The notes under the pieces are model-generated. The model had not been told where the DNA came from and ran no database searches. It worked only from the letters and a program-made list of their open reading frames with translations. This document shows, one piece after another, positions 1 through 8,778 of a DNA stretch of 64,000 nt. Source of the stretch: Aliidongia dinghuensis. Lineage in GTDB: Bacteria > Pseudomonadota > Alphaproteobacteria > ATCC43930 > CGMCC-115725. The translations under genes and the position numbers were made by a program. Position 1 is the stretch's first letter. Each line of letters starts with the position of its first letter. The DNA is taken from contig NZ_BMJQ01000013.1 of NCBI RefSeq assembly GCF_014643535.1, positions 124,001-188,000 of the forward strand, given 5' to 3'.

Positions 1-1174
1 GGCCTTCGACCGTATGGCTCGTCCGCTCAGCCTGGTCGACGGCGCGGCCGGCCACCGCGGCCGAGTGGGTCACCTGACGGCCGATCTCGCCGATGGACGC
101 AGCCAGTTCCTCGGCGGCGGCGGCCACGGTCTGCACATTGGCCGAGGTCTGCTCGACGGCCGCCGCCACGGCGCTGCTCTGTTCGGAGGCCTGGTCGGCC
201 GTGCTCGACATGGTCTGCGCCGCGGCACGCAGCTCGGTCGAGGACGAAGCGACGGCGTCGACCATGATCTTGACGTTCTGCTCGAACTCGTCGGCAAGGT
301 GGTTCATCGCCGCCTTCTGCTTCGCCTCGGCCCGCGCCTTCATCTCGACCTGCTCGGCCTCGAGCGCGCGGGTCCGCGCCAGATTCTCCTTGAAGACCTG
401 CGCCGTCTTCGCGATGTCGCCGATTTCATCGCCGCGCTCGGTACCGGTGACGGCGACCTCGAGGTCGCCCTCGGCCAAGCGGCGGAGTAACGCCACGATC
501 ATCGCGATCGGCTTCGAGATGCCGTATTGCGACAGGAAGAAGCCCAACGCCAAGCCCGCCGCGATGCCGACGAGGCTCGCCACGACGAGCGTCGTGCTGA
601 TGGTCTCATAGAGCGCCTGACTGGCTTTCGCCGTCGCCGCATTGCTCGCGTCCGCCGCGTCGGCGTAGGCCTTGACCGTGGCGATCGCAGTCTCTGCTTC
701 CGCCCGGTTCTTCATCGCCTCGGCGAAAATCGCCTTCTGGCTGTCGCTGATCGACGCGTCCTTGGCGTGCGCGTCGACCGCGCGCAACACGGCATCGAGT
801 CCCGTAATGAACGCCTGATAGTCCTTGGTGACGGTTTCGAGCAGCCGGGTCTGCTCGGCATCAGACGTTTTCACGAGCCTGGCGGCCCGAGCCTCGAACT
901 CGGCGCGCCGGTCGCTGATGACCTGCCTCGCCGCTTGCACAGTCTCCGGTGACGGATCGGCGGTCATCCGGAATTCCGCGCGATTGATCGCCAGCAGATC
1001 CTGGTTCATGCGCGCCGCGGTCAGTGCTTCCTTGCCGGTCTCGGCAATGTCCGAAGCGGCGGCACTCAGTTGCTGGGCAGCATCGATCGCCATGTAGCTG
1101 ATCGCCAGCGTCACGGCGCTGATCAGCGCCACCAGGACCAGCAGCTTCGTCTTGATGCGGACGTTCGCCAGCAT
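1..1174 (-). CDS. Methyl-accepting chemotaxis protein, C-terminus cut by window edge
   Basis: Chemoreceptor that senses a ligand outside the membrane and signals to CheA/CheW. Translating the minus strand from the ATG at 1174 gives 391 residues without a stop. A basic N-terminus and TM1 (about 9-29) are followed by a helical periplasmic domain of 4-helix-bundle MCP type (about 30-190), TM2 (about 193-213), a HAMP segment (about 214-267, with the DEIG motif near 249-252) and the start of the coiled-coil MCP signalling domain rich in S/T/A/Q/E. The conserved signalling tip lies beyond the window. It is monocistronic as far as visible; gabD lies upstream on the same strand. The che operon at 31-37 kb could supply its partners, but that is inference. 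Confidence 0.93.
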   Translation of the reverse strand, partial: MLANVRIKTKLLVLVALISAVTLAISYMAIDAAQQLSAAASDIAETGKEALTAARMNQDLLAINRAEFRMTADPSPETVQAARQVISDRRAEFEARAARLVKTSDAEQTRLLETVTKDYQAFITGLDAVLRAVDAHAKDASISDSQKAIFAEAMKNRAEAETAIATVKAYADAADASNAATAKASQALYETISTTLVVASLVGIAAGLALGFFLSQYGISKPIAMIVALLRRLAEGDLEVAVTGTERGDEIGDIAKTAQVFKENLARTRALEAEQVEMKARAEAKQKAAMNHLADEFEQNVKIMVDAVASSSTELRAAAQTMSSTADQASEQSSAVAAAVEQTSANVQTVAAAAEELAASIGEIGRQVTHSAAVAGRAVDQAERTSHTVEG

Positions 1175-1283
1175 GTCTCGCCTCCAGCTTCGGATCGGCA
1201 CCGGTGGCGGCAGAGCCGCTCGGGCACCCTCGACGCTAGGAGGCGGCGCTTGTGAAGCCGTTAAGAATGGGACATCGGGGCTA

Positions 1284-1307
1284 CGCTCCCGGCCGAGGCC
1301 GGGAGCG
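1284..1307 (-). terminator. Strong hairpin just downstream of gabD
   Basis: Perfect 11-bp inverted repeat, CGCTCCCGGCC / GGCCGGGAGCG, separated by GA, ending 9 nt past the gabD stop codon. No U-run follows on the minus strand, so it may be a 3'-end stabiliser or a Rho-assisted terminator rather than a classical intrinsic one. Confidence 0.5.
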
Positions 1308-1316
1308 CCAGCATTC

Positions 1317-2771
1317 TCAGGCGATGCCGCCGAGGCACAGGTACTTGATCTCGAGGAAGTCCTCGATGCCGTATTTCGAGCCTTCGCGGCCGAGGCCCGA
1401 TTGCTTGACGCCGCCGAACGGCGCCACTTCCGTCGAGATGATGCCCTCGTTGATGCCGACGATGCCATATTCCAGGCCCTCGGCAACGCGGAAGATGCGG
1501 CCGATGTCGCGGCTGTAGAAATAGGCCGCGAGGCCGAACTCGGTATCGTTCGCGAGCTTGATCGCCTCGGCCTCCGTCTTGAAGCGGAAGAGCGGTGCCA
1601 AGGGCCCGAACGTCTCCTCACGGGCGACGGCCATGTCCGGCGTGACGTTCGTGATAATGGTCGGCTCGAAGAAGCTGCCGCCCAGGGCATGGCGCTTGCC
1701 GCCCAAGGTCACCTTGGCGCCCTTCTTGACGGCATCGGCAATGTGCTCCTCGACCTTGGCGACTGCCTTGTCGTCGATCAGCGGCCCGATCACGGTGCCC
1801 TGATCGAAGCCGTTGCCGACCTTCAACGCTGCGACCGCGTCGGCAAGCTTGCCGGCGAACGCGTCATAGACCTTGTCCTGCACCAGGATGCGGTTGGCGC
1901 AGACGCAGGTCTGGCCGGCGTTGCGGTACTTGGACGCGATGGCGCCCTTGACCGCCGCGTCGAGGTCGGCGTCGTCGAACACGATGAACGGGGCATTGCC
2001 GCCCAGCTCCATCGAGCATTTCTTGATGGTCTCGGCCGCCTGGCGCAACAGCACCCGGCCGATCTCGGTCGAGCCGGTGAAGGTCACCTTGCGCACGATG
2101 TCGTTCGACGTCATCTCGCCGCCGATGGCCGACGCACTGCCGGTCACGACCGAGAACACGCCCTTGGGCACGCCCGCACGCTCAGCGAGCTCGGCCAAGG
2201 CCAAGGCCGAATAGGGCGTCGCGGTTGCGGGCTTCAGCACCATGGTGCAGCCGGCAGCCAAGGCCGGGCCGGCCTTGCGCGTGATCATCGCGGCCGGGAA
2301 GTTCCAGGGCGTGATCGCGGCGCAGACGCCGATCGGCTCCTTCAGCACGATGACGCGCTTGTCGGCGCCGTGCGGCGGGATCGTGTCGCCGTAGATGCGC
2401 TTGCCCTCTTCGGCGAACCATTCGACGAACGAGGCGGCATAGGCGATCTCGCCGCGCGATTCGGTCAGGGGCTTGCCCTGCTCCGCCGTCATGAGCCGCG
2501 CCAGATCCTCCTGGTTCGCCATCATCAGCTCGAACCATTTCCTGAGGATGTTGGCCCGCTCCTTGGCGGTCTTGGCACGCCAGGCCGGGAGGGCTGCGTT
2601 CGCCGCCTCGATGGCGCGCCGCGTCTCGGTCGCCCCCATGTTCGGCACCGTACCCAGCTCCTTGCCGGTCGCGGGATCGGTCACGGCCACGGTCTTGCCG
2701 CTGTCGGCCGGCACCCACGCGCCGTCGACATAGGCCTGCTCGCGAAACAGCTTGCTGTCGGTCAGTTGCAT
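1317..2771 (-). CDS. gabD: NAD(P)-dependent succinate-semialdehyde dehydrogenase
   Basis: Oxidises succinate semialdehyde to succinate, the last step of GABA and related 4-carbon degradation; cytoplasmic aldehyde dehydrogenase superfamily. The 484-residue product matches the usual GabD length. Visible motifs are the ITPWNFPA cofactor segment (about 153-160), the FTGSTEIG nucleotide loop (about 231-238), the general-base glutamate in MELGGNAP (E255) and the catalytic cysteine in NAGQTC (C289). A longer frame exists upstream, but I start at the ATG at 2771 because GGGAGAG lies 5 nt before it and the N-terminus then aligns with GabD proteins. No GABA aminotransferase lies next to it; a class III aminotransferase is about 40 kb away. 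Confidence 0.93.
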   Translation of the reverse strand: MQLTDSKLFREQAYVDGAWVPADSGKTVAVTDPATGKELGTVPNMGATETRRAIEAANAALPAWRAKTAKERANILRKWFELMMANQEDLARLMTAEQGKPLTESRGEIAYAASFVEWFAEEGKRIYGDTIPPHGADKRVIVLKEPIGVCAAITPWNFPAAMITRKAGPALAAGCTMVLKPATATPYSALALAELAERAGVPKGVFSVVTGSASAIGGEMTSNDIVRKVTFTGSTEIGRVLLRQAAETIKKCSMELGGNAPFIVFDDADLDAAVKGAIASKYRNAGQTCVCANRILVQDKVYDAFAGKLADAVAALKVGNGFDQGTVIGPLIDDKAVAKVEEHIADAVKKGAKVTLGGKRHALGGSFFEPTIITNVTPDMAVAREETFGPLAPLFRFKTEAEAIKLANDTEFGLAAYFYSRDIGRIFRVAEGLEYGIVGINEGIISTEVAPFGGVKQSGLGREGSKYGIEDFLEIKYLCLGGIA

Positions 2772-2843
2772 GACATCTCTCCCTATGGGGCGCGGTTTTC
2801 CTCGACCGAACCCGGGCGGCACTCGTCCGATCCCGGATCCTCG

Positions 2844-3959
2844 TCAGATGCGCCGGAATTGCTTGCCGAGGCGCAGGCCCTGGCTCTGGTAGTTGGACCC
2901 GATACCCTGGCCATAGAGCTTGTCCGGCCGCTCCGTCAGGCGCTCATAGACGAGGCGGCCCACGACCTGGCCGTCCTCGATCAGGAACGGCACCTCGTGG
3001 GCGCGCACCTCGAGCACCGCCCGGCTGCCGGCGCCGCCGGTCTCGCCAAGCCCGAAGCCCGGGTCGAAGAAACCCGCGTAATGCACGCGGAACTCGCCGA
3101 CCAGGCTGTCATAGGCCAGCATCTCGGCGGCATGGTCGGCGGGCACCACGACCGATTCCTTGGAGGCCAGGATGTAGAAGTCGTTCGGATCGAGGATGAT
3201 GCCACTGCGGCCGCGCCGATGGATCGGCTCCCAGAAATCGAGCGGGTCGTAGTAGTCGATCCGGTCGAGATCGATGAGGCCGGCATGGCGGCGGGCGCGA
3301 TATCCCACGAGCCCGTTCTCGTCGCCGCGGATGTCGACGGTGAAGGCGATGCCGCCCTTGATGTTGGCCTGGTCCGGCGCCGTGTCGTTGAGGCCGACCG
3401 CCTGATGGAGCGCCCGGAGTGAGGTGTCGTCGTGGCTGGGCTCACCCCGGCGCAGGCGCAGCTGCAAGAGCCGCGTGCCGGTATGGACGCGCACGCTGAA
3501 GGCGCGCGGGCTGATCTCGGCATAGAGCGGCCCGGCATAACCGGCCTCGACCCGGTCGAACTCGGTGCCGTGGTCAGTGATGAGCCGGGCGAACACGTCG
3601 AGCCGGCCGGTCGAGCTCTTGGGATTGGCAAGCGCGCTCAGGCCGGGCGTGAGCCGCACCGACTCGAGGAGCGGCACGATATAGACGCAGTGCCGCTCGA
3701 AGACCGCGCCCTTGCTGAGGTCGATCGCATGCATCTCGACCGCGTCGAGCCGCTCCTTCACCGTCGCGTGCCGCCCCGGCAGGAAGCTCGCGCGCACGCG
3801 GTAGGCAACGGGCCCGAGGCGCAGGTCGACGCTCGCCGGCTGCACCTGGTCATCGAGGATCGGCTCGCTCGCCGTGATCGCGCCCTCGGCGACGAGCGCA
3901 CGCAGCGTCTGCGACGGCAGGATGCCGGTGTTGAATTTGGTCGTGCCGCCGTCGCTCAT
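2844..3959 (-). CDS. dcd: 2'-deoxycytidine 5'-triphosphate deaminase, long alphaproteobacterial form
   Basis: Predicted to deaminate dCTP to dUTP for thymidylate synthesis. At 371 residues it is about twice the length of E. coli Dcd and belongs to the family with two tandem dUTPase/dCTP-deaminase-like folds. The N-terminal half carries the PASVDLRLG motif (about 43-51), an NPKSSTGRLDVFARLITD segment and the YAGPLYAEI strand. The C-terminal half repeats the pattern, with DPNDFYILASKE and a VHYAGFFDPGFG substrate-site motif. It is monocistronic by spacing, 142 nt from the next upstream gene. Family assignment is firm; the split of roles between the halves is unknown to me. Confidence 0.88.
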   Translation of the reverse strand: MSDGGTTKFNTGILPSQTLRALVAEGAITASEPILDDQVQPASVDLRLGPVAYRVRASFLPGRHATVKERLDAVEMHAIDLSKGAVFERHCVYIVPLLESVRLTPGLSALANPKSSTGRLDVFARLITDHGTEFDRVEAGYAGPLYAEISPRAFSVRVHTGTRLLQLRLRRGEPSHDDTSLRALHQAVGLNDTAPDQANIKGGIAFTVDIRGDENGLVGYRARRHAGLIDLDRIDYYDPLDFWEPIHRRGRSGIILDPNDFYILASKESVVVPADHAAEMLAYDSLVGEFRVHYAGFFDPGFGLGETGGAGSRAVLEVRAHEVPFLIEDGQVVGRLVYERLTERPDKLYGQGIGSNYQSQGLRLGKQFRRI

Positions 3960-4101
3960 CCCGTCGTGCCTATTCTCGCGTGCCTAGATCCCGAATGGTG
4001 AGAGAAGCATCAAACGTGGGCGCGAGACAAGACGACGCGAGCGCGCGCCGCCAGCGAGCCCCGGGGGCACGGCGCCAAGCCTGTCGCGCGGACGTACGGG
4101 A

Positions 4102-4299
4102 CTATTTCCGGCGCGGCGCCTTCTTGCGCGCCGCCTGCTCGCCTTCTTTCCGTGTAACGAATAGCCGGCCGGCCTGCTGGGCCGCAGCGCGATTGAGATA
4201 GTTGCCGCACTCGAACCGTTGGCCGTCGAACGTCACCGACAGCTCGAATTTCTGCGGCCCCGCCTCGCGGATCTCGATCGTCGCCCTGCTCTCGGCCAT
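4102..4299 (-). CDS. Small conserved-type hypothetical protein, 65 aa
   Basis: Not recognised. The product is 65 residues, with alternating beta-like hydrophobic residues in the first half (RATIEIREAGPQKFELSVTF), a central GNYLNRAAAQQAGRLF segment and a lysine/arginine-rich tail (RKKAPRRK) that could bind nucleic acid. An AGGTGA Shine-Dalgarno precedes the ATG by about 8 nt. It sits 36 nt before the downstream limit of the ArsB-like gene on the same strand and 142 nt upstream of dcd. A genuine small gene is likely from the ribosome binding site and composition; function unknown. Confidence 0.6.
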   Translation of the reverse strand: MAESRATIEIREAGPQKFELSVTFDGQRFECGNYLNRAAAQQAGRLFVTRKEGEQAARKKAPRRK

Positions 4300-4335
4300 A
4301 CCCGCTTCACCTCATTGCCCAGCGGCCACCATAGC

Positions 4336-5622
4336 TCACGGGCTTGCCAGCGCCAGCCCTGCCAGCGCCAGGACCAGGGCGGGCGGCATCACGATCAGGC
4401 CCAAGCGCAGGAACTGCCGCGTGCCGACGTGGGTCCCCTCGCGCCGCAGCGCCACCAGCCACAGGATGGTCGCAAGCGAGCCGGTGACCGAGAGGTTCGG
4501 CCCGAGGTCGACGCCGACCAGCAGCGCCCCCGTGACCGCCTGCGGCAGGCCAGCACCGCCGGCGAGGGCGCCGCCAGCGAAGGACCCGGCGATGAGCCCG
4601 ACCGGCAGATTGTTCATGAGATTGCAGGCGAGCGCCGAGAGCAGGCCCGCGGTCCAGGCCGCATGGGCGACCGATCCGTCGGCCGTCGCCCGCAGCTGCT
4701 GCGCCAAGTCCTGCAGCACGCCGGTCTCGGCAACCCCGGCGACGAGCACGAAGAGGCCGCCAACCAGCGGCAGGACGCTCCAGGAAACACCGCGCAGCAG
4801 GGCCCAGGGCACTGTCCGCTGCTGCAGCAGGACCGCTGCGGCCGTGAGCGTGCCGGCGAGGAAGGTCGGCAGGCCGAGCGGCTGGCCGAACGCCGACGCC
4901 AGCAGCAGGACGAGCGCCGTGAGCGCGATGCCGCCGGCGGCGAGTGCCCCGCCCGGCGCCAGGTGCGGCAAGGGTACCTCGGCCGCGATCGGCTGGCTGA
5001 GCGCCCGCCGCTGCGTCAGGCGCAGGCCGACATAAGTTGCCCCGATGGCGAGTGCCGAGGGCAGCGCGAACCGGCCGAGCCAGTCGAGCAAAGGTGGCAT
5101 GGCACTGCCGAAGATCACCAGGTTGGCCGGGTTGGAGATCGGCAGCACGAAGCTCGCCGCATTCGCGATGAAGGCGCAGACGAAGAGATGCGGCAGTGGC
5201 TCGGCCCCGGCCGCCCGGGCGGCGGCATAGACCGCCGGGGTCAGCACGACCGCAGTCGCATCGTTCGACAGGAACACGGTGACGAGAATGCCGACCAGAT
5301 AGACGAGCCCGAACAGGCGGCGGGCCGAGCCGCGCGCCCGGCGGGTTGCGAGCGCTGCGAGCCAGTCGAATAGCCCCTCCTGCCGGGCAAGTTCGGCGAG
5401 CAGCATCATGCCGACGAGGAAAAGATAGACGTCAGTGCCCCGGCCGATGGCGGCGAGCGCGTCGCGCCAGGGCAAGAGGCCGGTCGCGACAAGGACGGCG
5501 GCGCCGGCGACGGCCCAGATCGCTTCCGGCAGGCGCCGGGGCCGCAGGATGACGCCGCCCACGGCCAGGACCGCGGTCGACCAGATGGCCTCCGCGGCCG
5601 AAAAAGAAATGGCGATGCTCAT
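4336..5622 (-). CDS. arsB: ArsB/SLC13-type anion permease (arsenite-efflux-like)
   Basis: Integral membrane protein of 428 residues with about 11-12 hydrophobic segments, likely exporting arsenite or antimonite, or carrying another oxyanion or dicarboxylate. ArsB-type signatures are visible: FLSNDATAVVLTPAV (about 116-130), ISNPANLVIFG (about 162-172), NNLPVGL in the second half and GVDLGPNLSVTGSLATILWL near the C-terminus. The duplicated asparagine-rich hairpins are typical of the ion-transporter superfamily. AGGGAG lies 4 nt before the ATG. No arsR, arsC or arsA is adjacent, so an arsenic role is inferred from motif similarity alone. Confidence 0.82.
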   Translation of the reverse strand: MSIAISFSAAEAIWSTAVLAVGGVILRPRRLPEAIWAVAGAAVLVATGLLPWRDALAAIGRGTDVYLFLVGMMLLAELARQEGLFDWLAALATRRARGSARRLFGLVYLVGILVTVFLSNDATAVVLTPAVYAAARAAGAEPLPHLFVCAFIANAASFVLPISNPANLVIFGSAMPPLLDWLGRFALPSALAIGATYVGLRLTQRRALSQPIAAEVPLPHLAPGGALAAGGIALTALVLLLASAFGQPLGLPTFLAGTLTAAAVLLQQRTVPWALLRGVSWSVLPLVGGLFVLVAGVAETGVLQDLAQQLRATADGSVAHAAWTAGLLSALACNLMNNLPVGLIAGSFAGGALAGGAGLPQAVTGALLVGVDLGPNLSVTGSLATILWLVALRREGTHVGTRQFLRLGLIVMPPALVLALAGLALASP

Positions 5623-5724
5623 GGCTCCCTGTTGCGCCGGGTCGGCCTACGCCGGTCAATTTCACCGGGCCGATGTGACGCGAAACTTGCTCGATTTCAA
5701 GCGGAGAGCCGTTGGAGACACGCT

Positions 5725-5759
5725 TGCGTCCGGCGGCGGTTTCGCCGCTGCCGGACGCA
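5725..5759 (-). terminator. Long hairpin between osmC-like and arsB-like genes
   Basis: Inverted repeat with 10 perfectly matched outer pairs (TGCGTCCGGC / GCCGGACGCA) and a further GC-rich inner stem closed by a TTTCG loop, giving about 15 bp with one G-U pair. It lies 18 nt downstream of the OsmC-family stop codon. No U-run follows on the minus strand. Best read as the 3' end of the osmC-like transcript. Confidence 0.5.
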
Positions 5760-5777
5760 GGGCTCAGAACACAGGCG

Positions 5778-6209
5778 TCAGGATACGAGGGTCGCATCCA
5801 GCGTGATGTCGGCCTTCAGCAGCTTCGAGACCGGGCAGCCGGCCTTGGCCATGCTGGTCAGCTTCTCGAATGTCGCCTGGTCGGCACCGGGAATCTTCGC
5901 CTGCAGCGTCAGGTGGACGGCGGTGATGGCGAAGCCGCCTTCGACCTGCTCGAGCGTGACCTTGGCGCTCGTCTCCATCCGCTCGGCGGTGAGCTTGGCC
6001 TCGCCCAGGATCAGCGACAGCGCCATGGTGAAGCAACCGGCATGAGCGGCTGCGATCAGCTCTTCCGGATTGGTGCCCTTGACGCCCTCGAACCGGCTGG
6101 CGAAGCCGTAGGGATAGGCCTCGAGCGCGCCGCTCTCGGTCGTGATGGCACCCTTGCCGTCCTTGAGCCCGCCCTGCCAGACGGCGGAACCCTTGCGATC
6201 GATCTTCAT
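5778..6209 (-). CDS. OsmC/Ohr-family peroxiredoxin
   Basis: Thiol-dependent hydroperoxide reductase of the OsmC superfamily, cytoplasmic, 143 residues. Both redox cysteines are visible: the peroxidatic-type cysteine in AAHAGCFTMAL (C59) and the second cysteine in AKAGCPVSKLL (C125), each in its family motif. The N-terminal RKGSAVWQGGLKDGKG stretch is typical of the OsmC branch rather than Ohr. I start at the ATG at 6209 because GGGAGAA precedes it by 6 nt; nine extra in-frame codons upstream lack a site. Probably monocistronic, with a strong hairpin downstream. Confidence 0.9.
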   Translation of the reverse strand: MKIDRKGSAVWQGGLKDGKGAITTESGALEAYPYGFASRFEGVKGTNPEELIAAAHAGCFTMALSLILGEAKLTAERMETSAKVTLEQVEGGFAITAVHLTLQAKIPGADQATFEKLTSMAKAGCPVSKLLKADITLDATLVS

Positions 6210-6370
6210 GGTCGTTCTCCCAGCGGGTCGATGCACCGGTGGCGCGGCAGCGCCACCGCGGCGCAGAATCGCTCCACCGCCGGGCCGGCGCTAGCATGAA
6301 ACGATGACCGATTGTCGGAACCTCTCGCCTCGATAACCTCTCGCCGCGATGCAGCGCCGCATCCTGTCCG

Positions 6371-8680
6371 TCAGGCCCATGCAGCACTGTTTGCCGCGCT
6401 GCGCCACGGACGAGCTGGACGAGGCACGCAGGTGCCGCGGCCCTGCCGGCCGCGCGCGTCGAGAAAGGCCTCGAGCGCCGAGATATAGGCGCCGTCGCGG
6501 AACACCTGCTGCTTGCCGATCGCGACCTTGTCGCGCAACGCTCGCCGTCGCCCGGGATCGCGGCCAAGACGGATCGCCTTCGCGACATAGTCGTCGACCG
6601 AGCGGGTGATGGTGTCGGTGATCTGCATGCGTCGGAGGATCGCCGCCGTATGGCGGCCGCGCATCAGCCCGCCTTCCAGCGTCACGATCGCCGGGTCCTG
6701 CACGAGCGCGTCGAGCGTCGATTTGCCGCCGGACCAGCCGATGGTGTCGAGCACCACGTCCGCCTGGCCGATCGCAGCGAGGAAGCGCTGCTGGTCCATG
6801 GCCGGCAGGAACACGCAATGGTCAGCCGCATCGAGCCCGACCGCCGCGAACGCCTGCTCCAGCCGGCGTCGCAACAGGTTCGTGACCGCCCGGCTCTTCG
6901 CGAACTCGATGAAGACGAACTGGCAGTCGCCGGCGCCGAGCGCGATCCGCGGGAAGACCGCGTCGAACTGCGGCAGGTACTTGTAGATCGCCTGCCCTGA
7001 CCAATAGACCGTGGCACCCTCACGCAGGCCGAGTGCCGCACGCCCGATCGCGGCTGGCGGTGCCCCACCGGGATCGTAGTAGGTCGACAGGTTCGGCAGC
7101 AGCACCAGCTCTTCGGTATAGTGTGCGCCGCTGCCGGGCGGCTCCATCAGCGCGTTGCTGAGGAACACGTCCATCGTCGCATAGCCGGTCGTCTCCGGAT
7201 GGCCCCAGCTCACGCACTGCACAGGGGCGAGCCGGAGCGCGCCCAGCTGCGCCGCCATCGGATCCATGCCGATCTCGGGATAGAGCAACACCTCCGGCCG
7301 GTCGTCGAGGATGAGGCGCCGCCACTCGGCGGTCGGCCGACCGCCTTCGACGAAGCGGGCGCAGAGATCGCGCGCCAGATCCGTCTCCGCGTCGTGTGTC
7401 GTGCCGGTGTGATAGCCCAGCACCTCGAAGCGCGACCGGTCGAGCTGCTTCAGCCAGCCCTCGATGAACAGTTTCCAGATCGTATGGTCGTGAAAGAAGC
7501 CGCTGACGATGCCGAGCCGGATCTTGCTGCCGCCGGCCGAAGTGCCGTGGAGCGCCGGCGTCGGGTAGCGCGCCGCCATGGTCCGGCACAGGAGATCGCC
7601 GTAGAGCTCCTGCAACGCCCGGTCGTTGTAGCCCTGATAGGCCAGAAAGAACGGCTGACTGGCGCCGGCGCCCTCGGCCAGCTTTTCAAGCGGAAAGACC
7701 GTGCCGGCGTCCGCGCGCAGCTGCTTCAGCTGACGCAGATAGTCGGTGCGGCGGCGGAACAGCTCGAGCTCGTCCTGATAGAGCACGGGCAGTTGCGCCA
7801 TGCAGAGCGCCAGACGCGCGGCACCGTAATTGGGCCGGATCGCGAGCGCCCGCTCGTAGCACGCCGTCGCCTCGTCGAGCCGGCCGTCGATCTGGCAGAC
7901 GCAGCCGAGATTATATTGCGCGTCGGCATGGTCCGGCTGGCGCTGCAGCGCCCGGCGATAGCACTCCTCGGCCTCGTCGAGCCGGCCCAGCTCCTGCACC
8001 ACGATGCCGAGATTGTTGTGGGCCGCGGCGTGGTCGGGGGCGAGCCGCAGCACGGCCCGATAGAGCGCCTCGGCTTCGGGCCAGCGCCTCAAGTTGATCA
8101 GCAGATTGCCGAGATTGTAGGAGGCACCGGCATGGTTCGGCCGCGCGGCCAGGCAGGCGCGATAGCTGGCCTCGGCCTCCGCCGGCTGATCCTGGTCGGC
8201 CAGCGCGTTGGCGAGATTGTAGAGAATCTCGGGCGCGTCGGGACTGAGCTCCAGGGCACGGCGGTAGCAGGCGACGGCGTCCACCCCCTGCCCCAGCTCG
8301 CGCAGCACCGTGCCGAGATTGCTTGCGATCTCGGCGCTCGCCGGACGCAGGTCGAACGCACGCCGGTAATGCTCGGCTGCGGCGGCGCGCTGCCCCAGGT
8401 CGCGCAGCAGGTTGCCGAGGTTGTTGTGATAGGGTGCCGCCGCCGGGTTGATCTCGATTGCGTGCCGGATAAGGGCGGCCGCCCCGTCGAGATCGCCCGC
8501 CTGGTGCATCACCAGGCCCAAGAGATGCAGGCTGTCGGCGTGGGCAGGATCGATCGCCAGGATGTGCCGATAGATCGTCGCGGCCTCGGCGATCCGACCG
8601 GCCTCATGGTGGCCGATCGCAATTTCGAACAGGGCTGCGGGGGTACCCACGCCATCGTGCGGCGGTGTCACCTCGCTCAT
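6371..8680 (-). CDS. TPR-repeat protein with O-GlcNAc-transferase-like (SPINDLY/GT41) domain
   Basis: About 769 residues. The N-terminal 300 or so contain about eight tandem 34-residue tetratricopeptide repeats (recurring A..YN.LGN.L...G...EA...Y..AL). The C-terminal 430 match the glycosyltransferase family 41 catalytic region, with SGFFHDHTIWK, CVSWGHPETTGY and GWSGGKSTLDALVQ segments near the sugar-nucleotide site. In bacteria such proteins glycosylate surface proteins, sometimes flagellins; the target here is unknown. The start at 8680 is uncertain because an in-frame GTG lies 25 codons upstream. The strongest Shine-Dalgarno belongs to a 12-codon leader ORF whose stop overlaps this ATG, suggesting translational coupling. 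Confidence 0.85.
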   Translation of the reverse strand: MSEVTPPHDGVGTPAALFEIAIGHHEAGRIAEAATIYRHILAIDPAHADSLHLLGLVMHQAGDLDGAAALIRHAIEINPAAAPYHNNLGNLLRDLGQRAAAAEHYRRAFDLRPASAEIASNLGTVLRELGQGVDAVACYRRALELSPDAPEILYNLANALADQDQPAEAEASYRACLAARPNHAGASYNLGNLLINLRRWPEAEALYRAVLRLAPDHAAAHNNLGIVVQELGRLDEAEECYRRALQRQPDHADAQYNLGCVCQIDGRLDEATACYERALAIRPNYGAARLALCMAQLPVLYQDELELFRRRTDYLRQLKQLRADAGTVFPLEKLAEGAGASQPFFLAYQGYNDRALQELYGDLLCRTMAARYPTPALHGTSAGGSKIRLGIVSGFFHDHTIWKLFIEGWLKQLDRSRFEVLGYHTGTTHDAETDLARDLCARFVEGGRPTAEWRRLILDDRPEVLLYPEIGMDPMAAQLGALRLAPVQCVSWGHPETTGYATMDVFLSNALMEPPGSGAHYTEELVLLPNLSTYYDPGGAPPAAIGRAALGLREGATVYWSGQAIYKYLPQFDAVFPRIALGAGDCQFVFIEFAKSRAVTNLLRRRLEQAFAAVGLDAADHCVFLPAMDQQRFLAAIGQADVVLDTIGWSGGKSTLDALVQDPAIVTLEGGLMRGRHTAAILRRMQITDTITRSVDDYVAKAIRLGRDPGRRRALRDKVAIGKQQVFRDGAYISALEAFLDARGRQGRGTCVPRPARPWRSAANSAAWA

Positions 8681-8715
8681 GACCGGGCGACCGGCAAGAG
8701 GAACGGCACGGGCAT
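8677..8715 (-). CDS. 12-codon leader ORF overlapping the TPR/OGT start
   Basis: A strong AGGAGG (8725-8730) stands 9 nt before an ATG that opens MPVPFLLPVARS and ends in TGA. The stop shares ATGA with the start codon of the TPR/OGT gene. The peptide is out of frame with the main product. The arrangement fits translational coupling; it could instead be chance if the real start is the upstream GTG at 8755. Confidence 0.4.
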   Translation of the reverse strand: MPVPFLLPVARS

Positions 8716-8778
8716 TCTGAGATACCTCCTCGGAAGCAAGGCCTTGATTCGGCACCTTTCCCGAGGAGCAATCACCCT

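Noticed and set aside
1152..3422. 756-codon open frame on the plus strand across gabD and dcd
   Set aside because: It is antisense to two genes with clear catalytic motifs, has Arg/Gly/His-rich composition and shows no domain; such antisense frames are common in GC-rich DNA.
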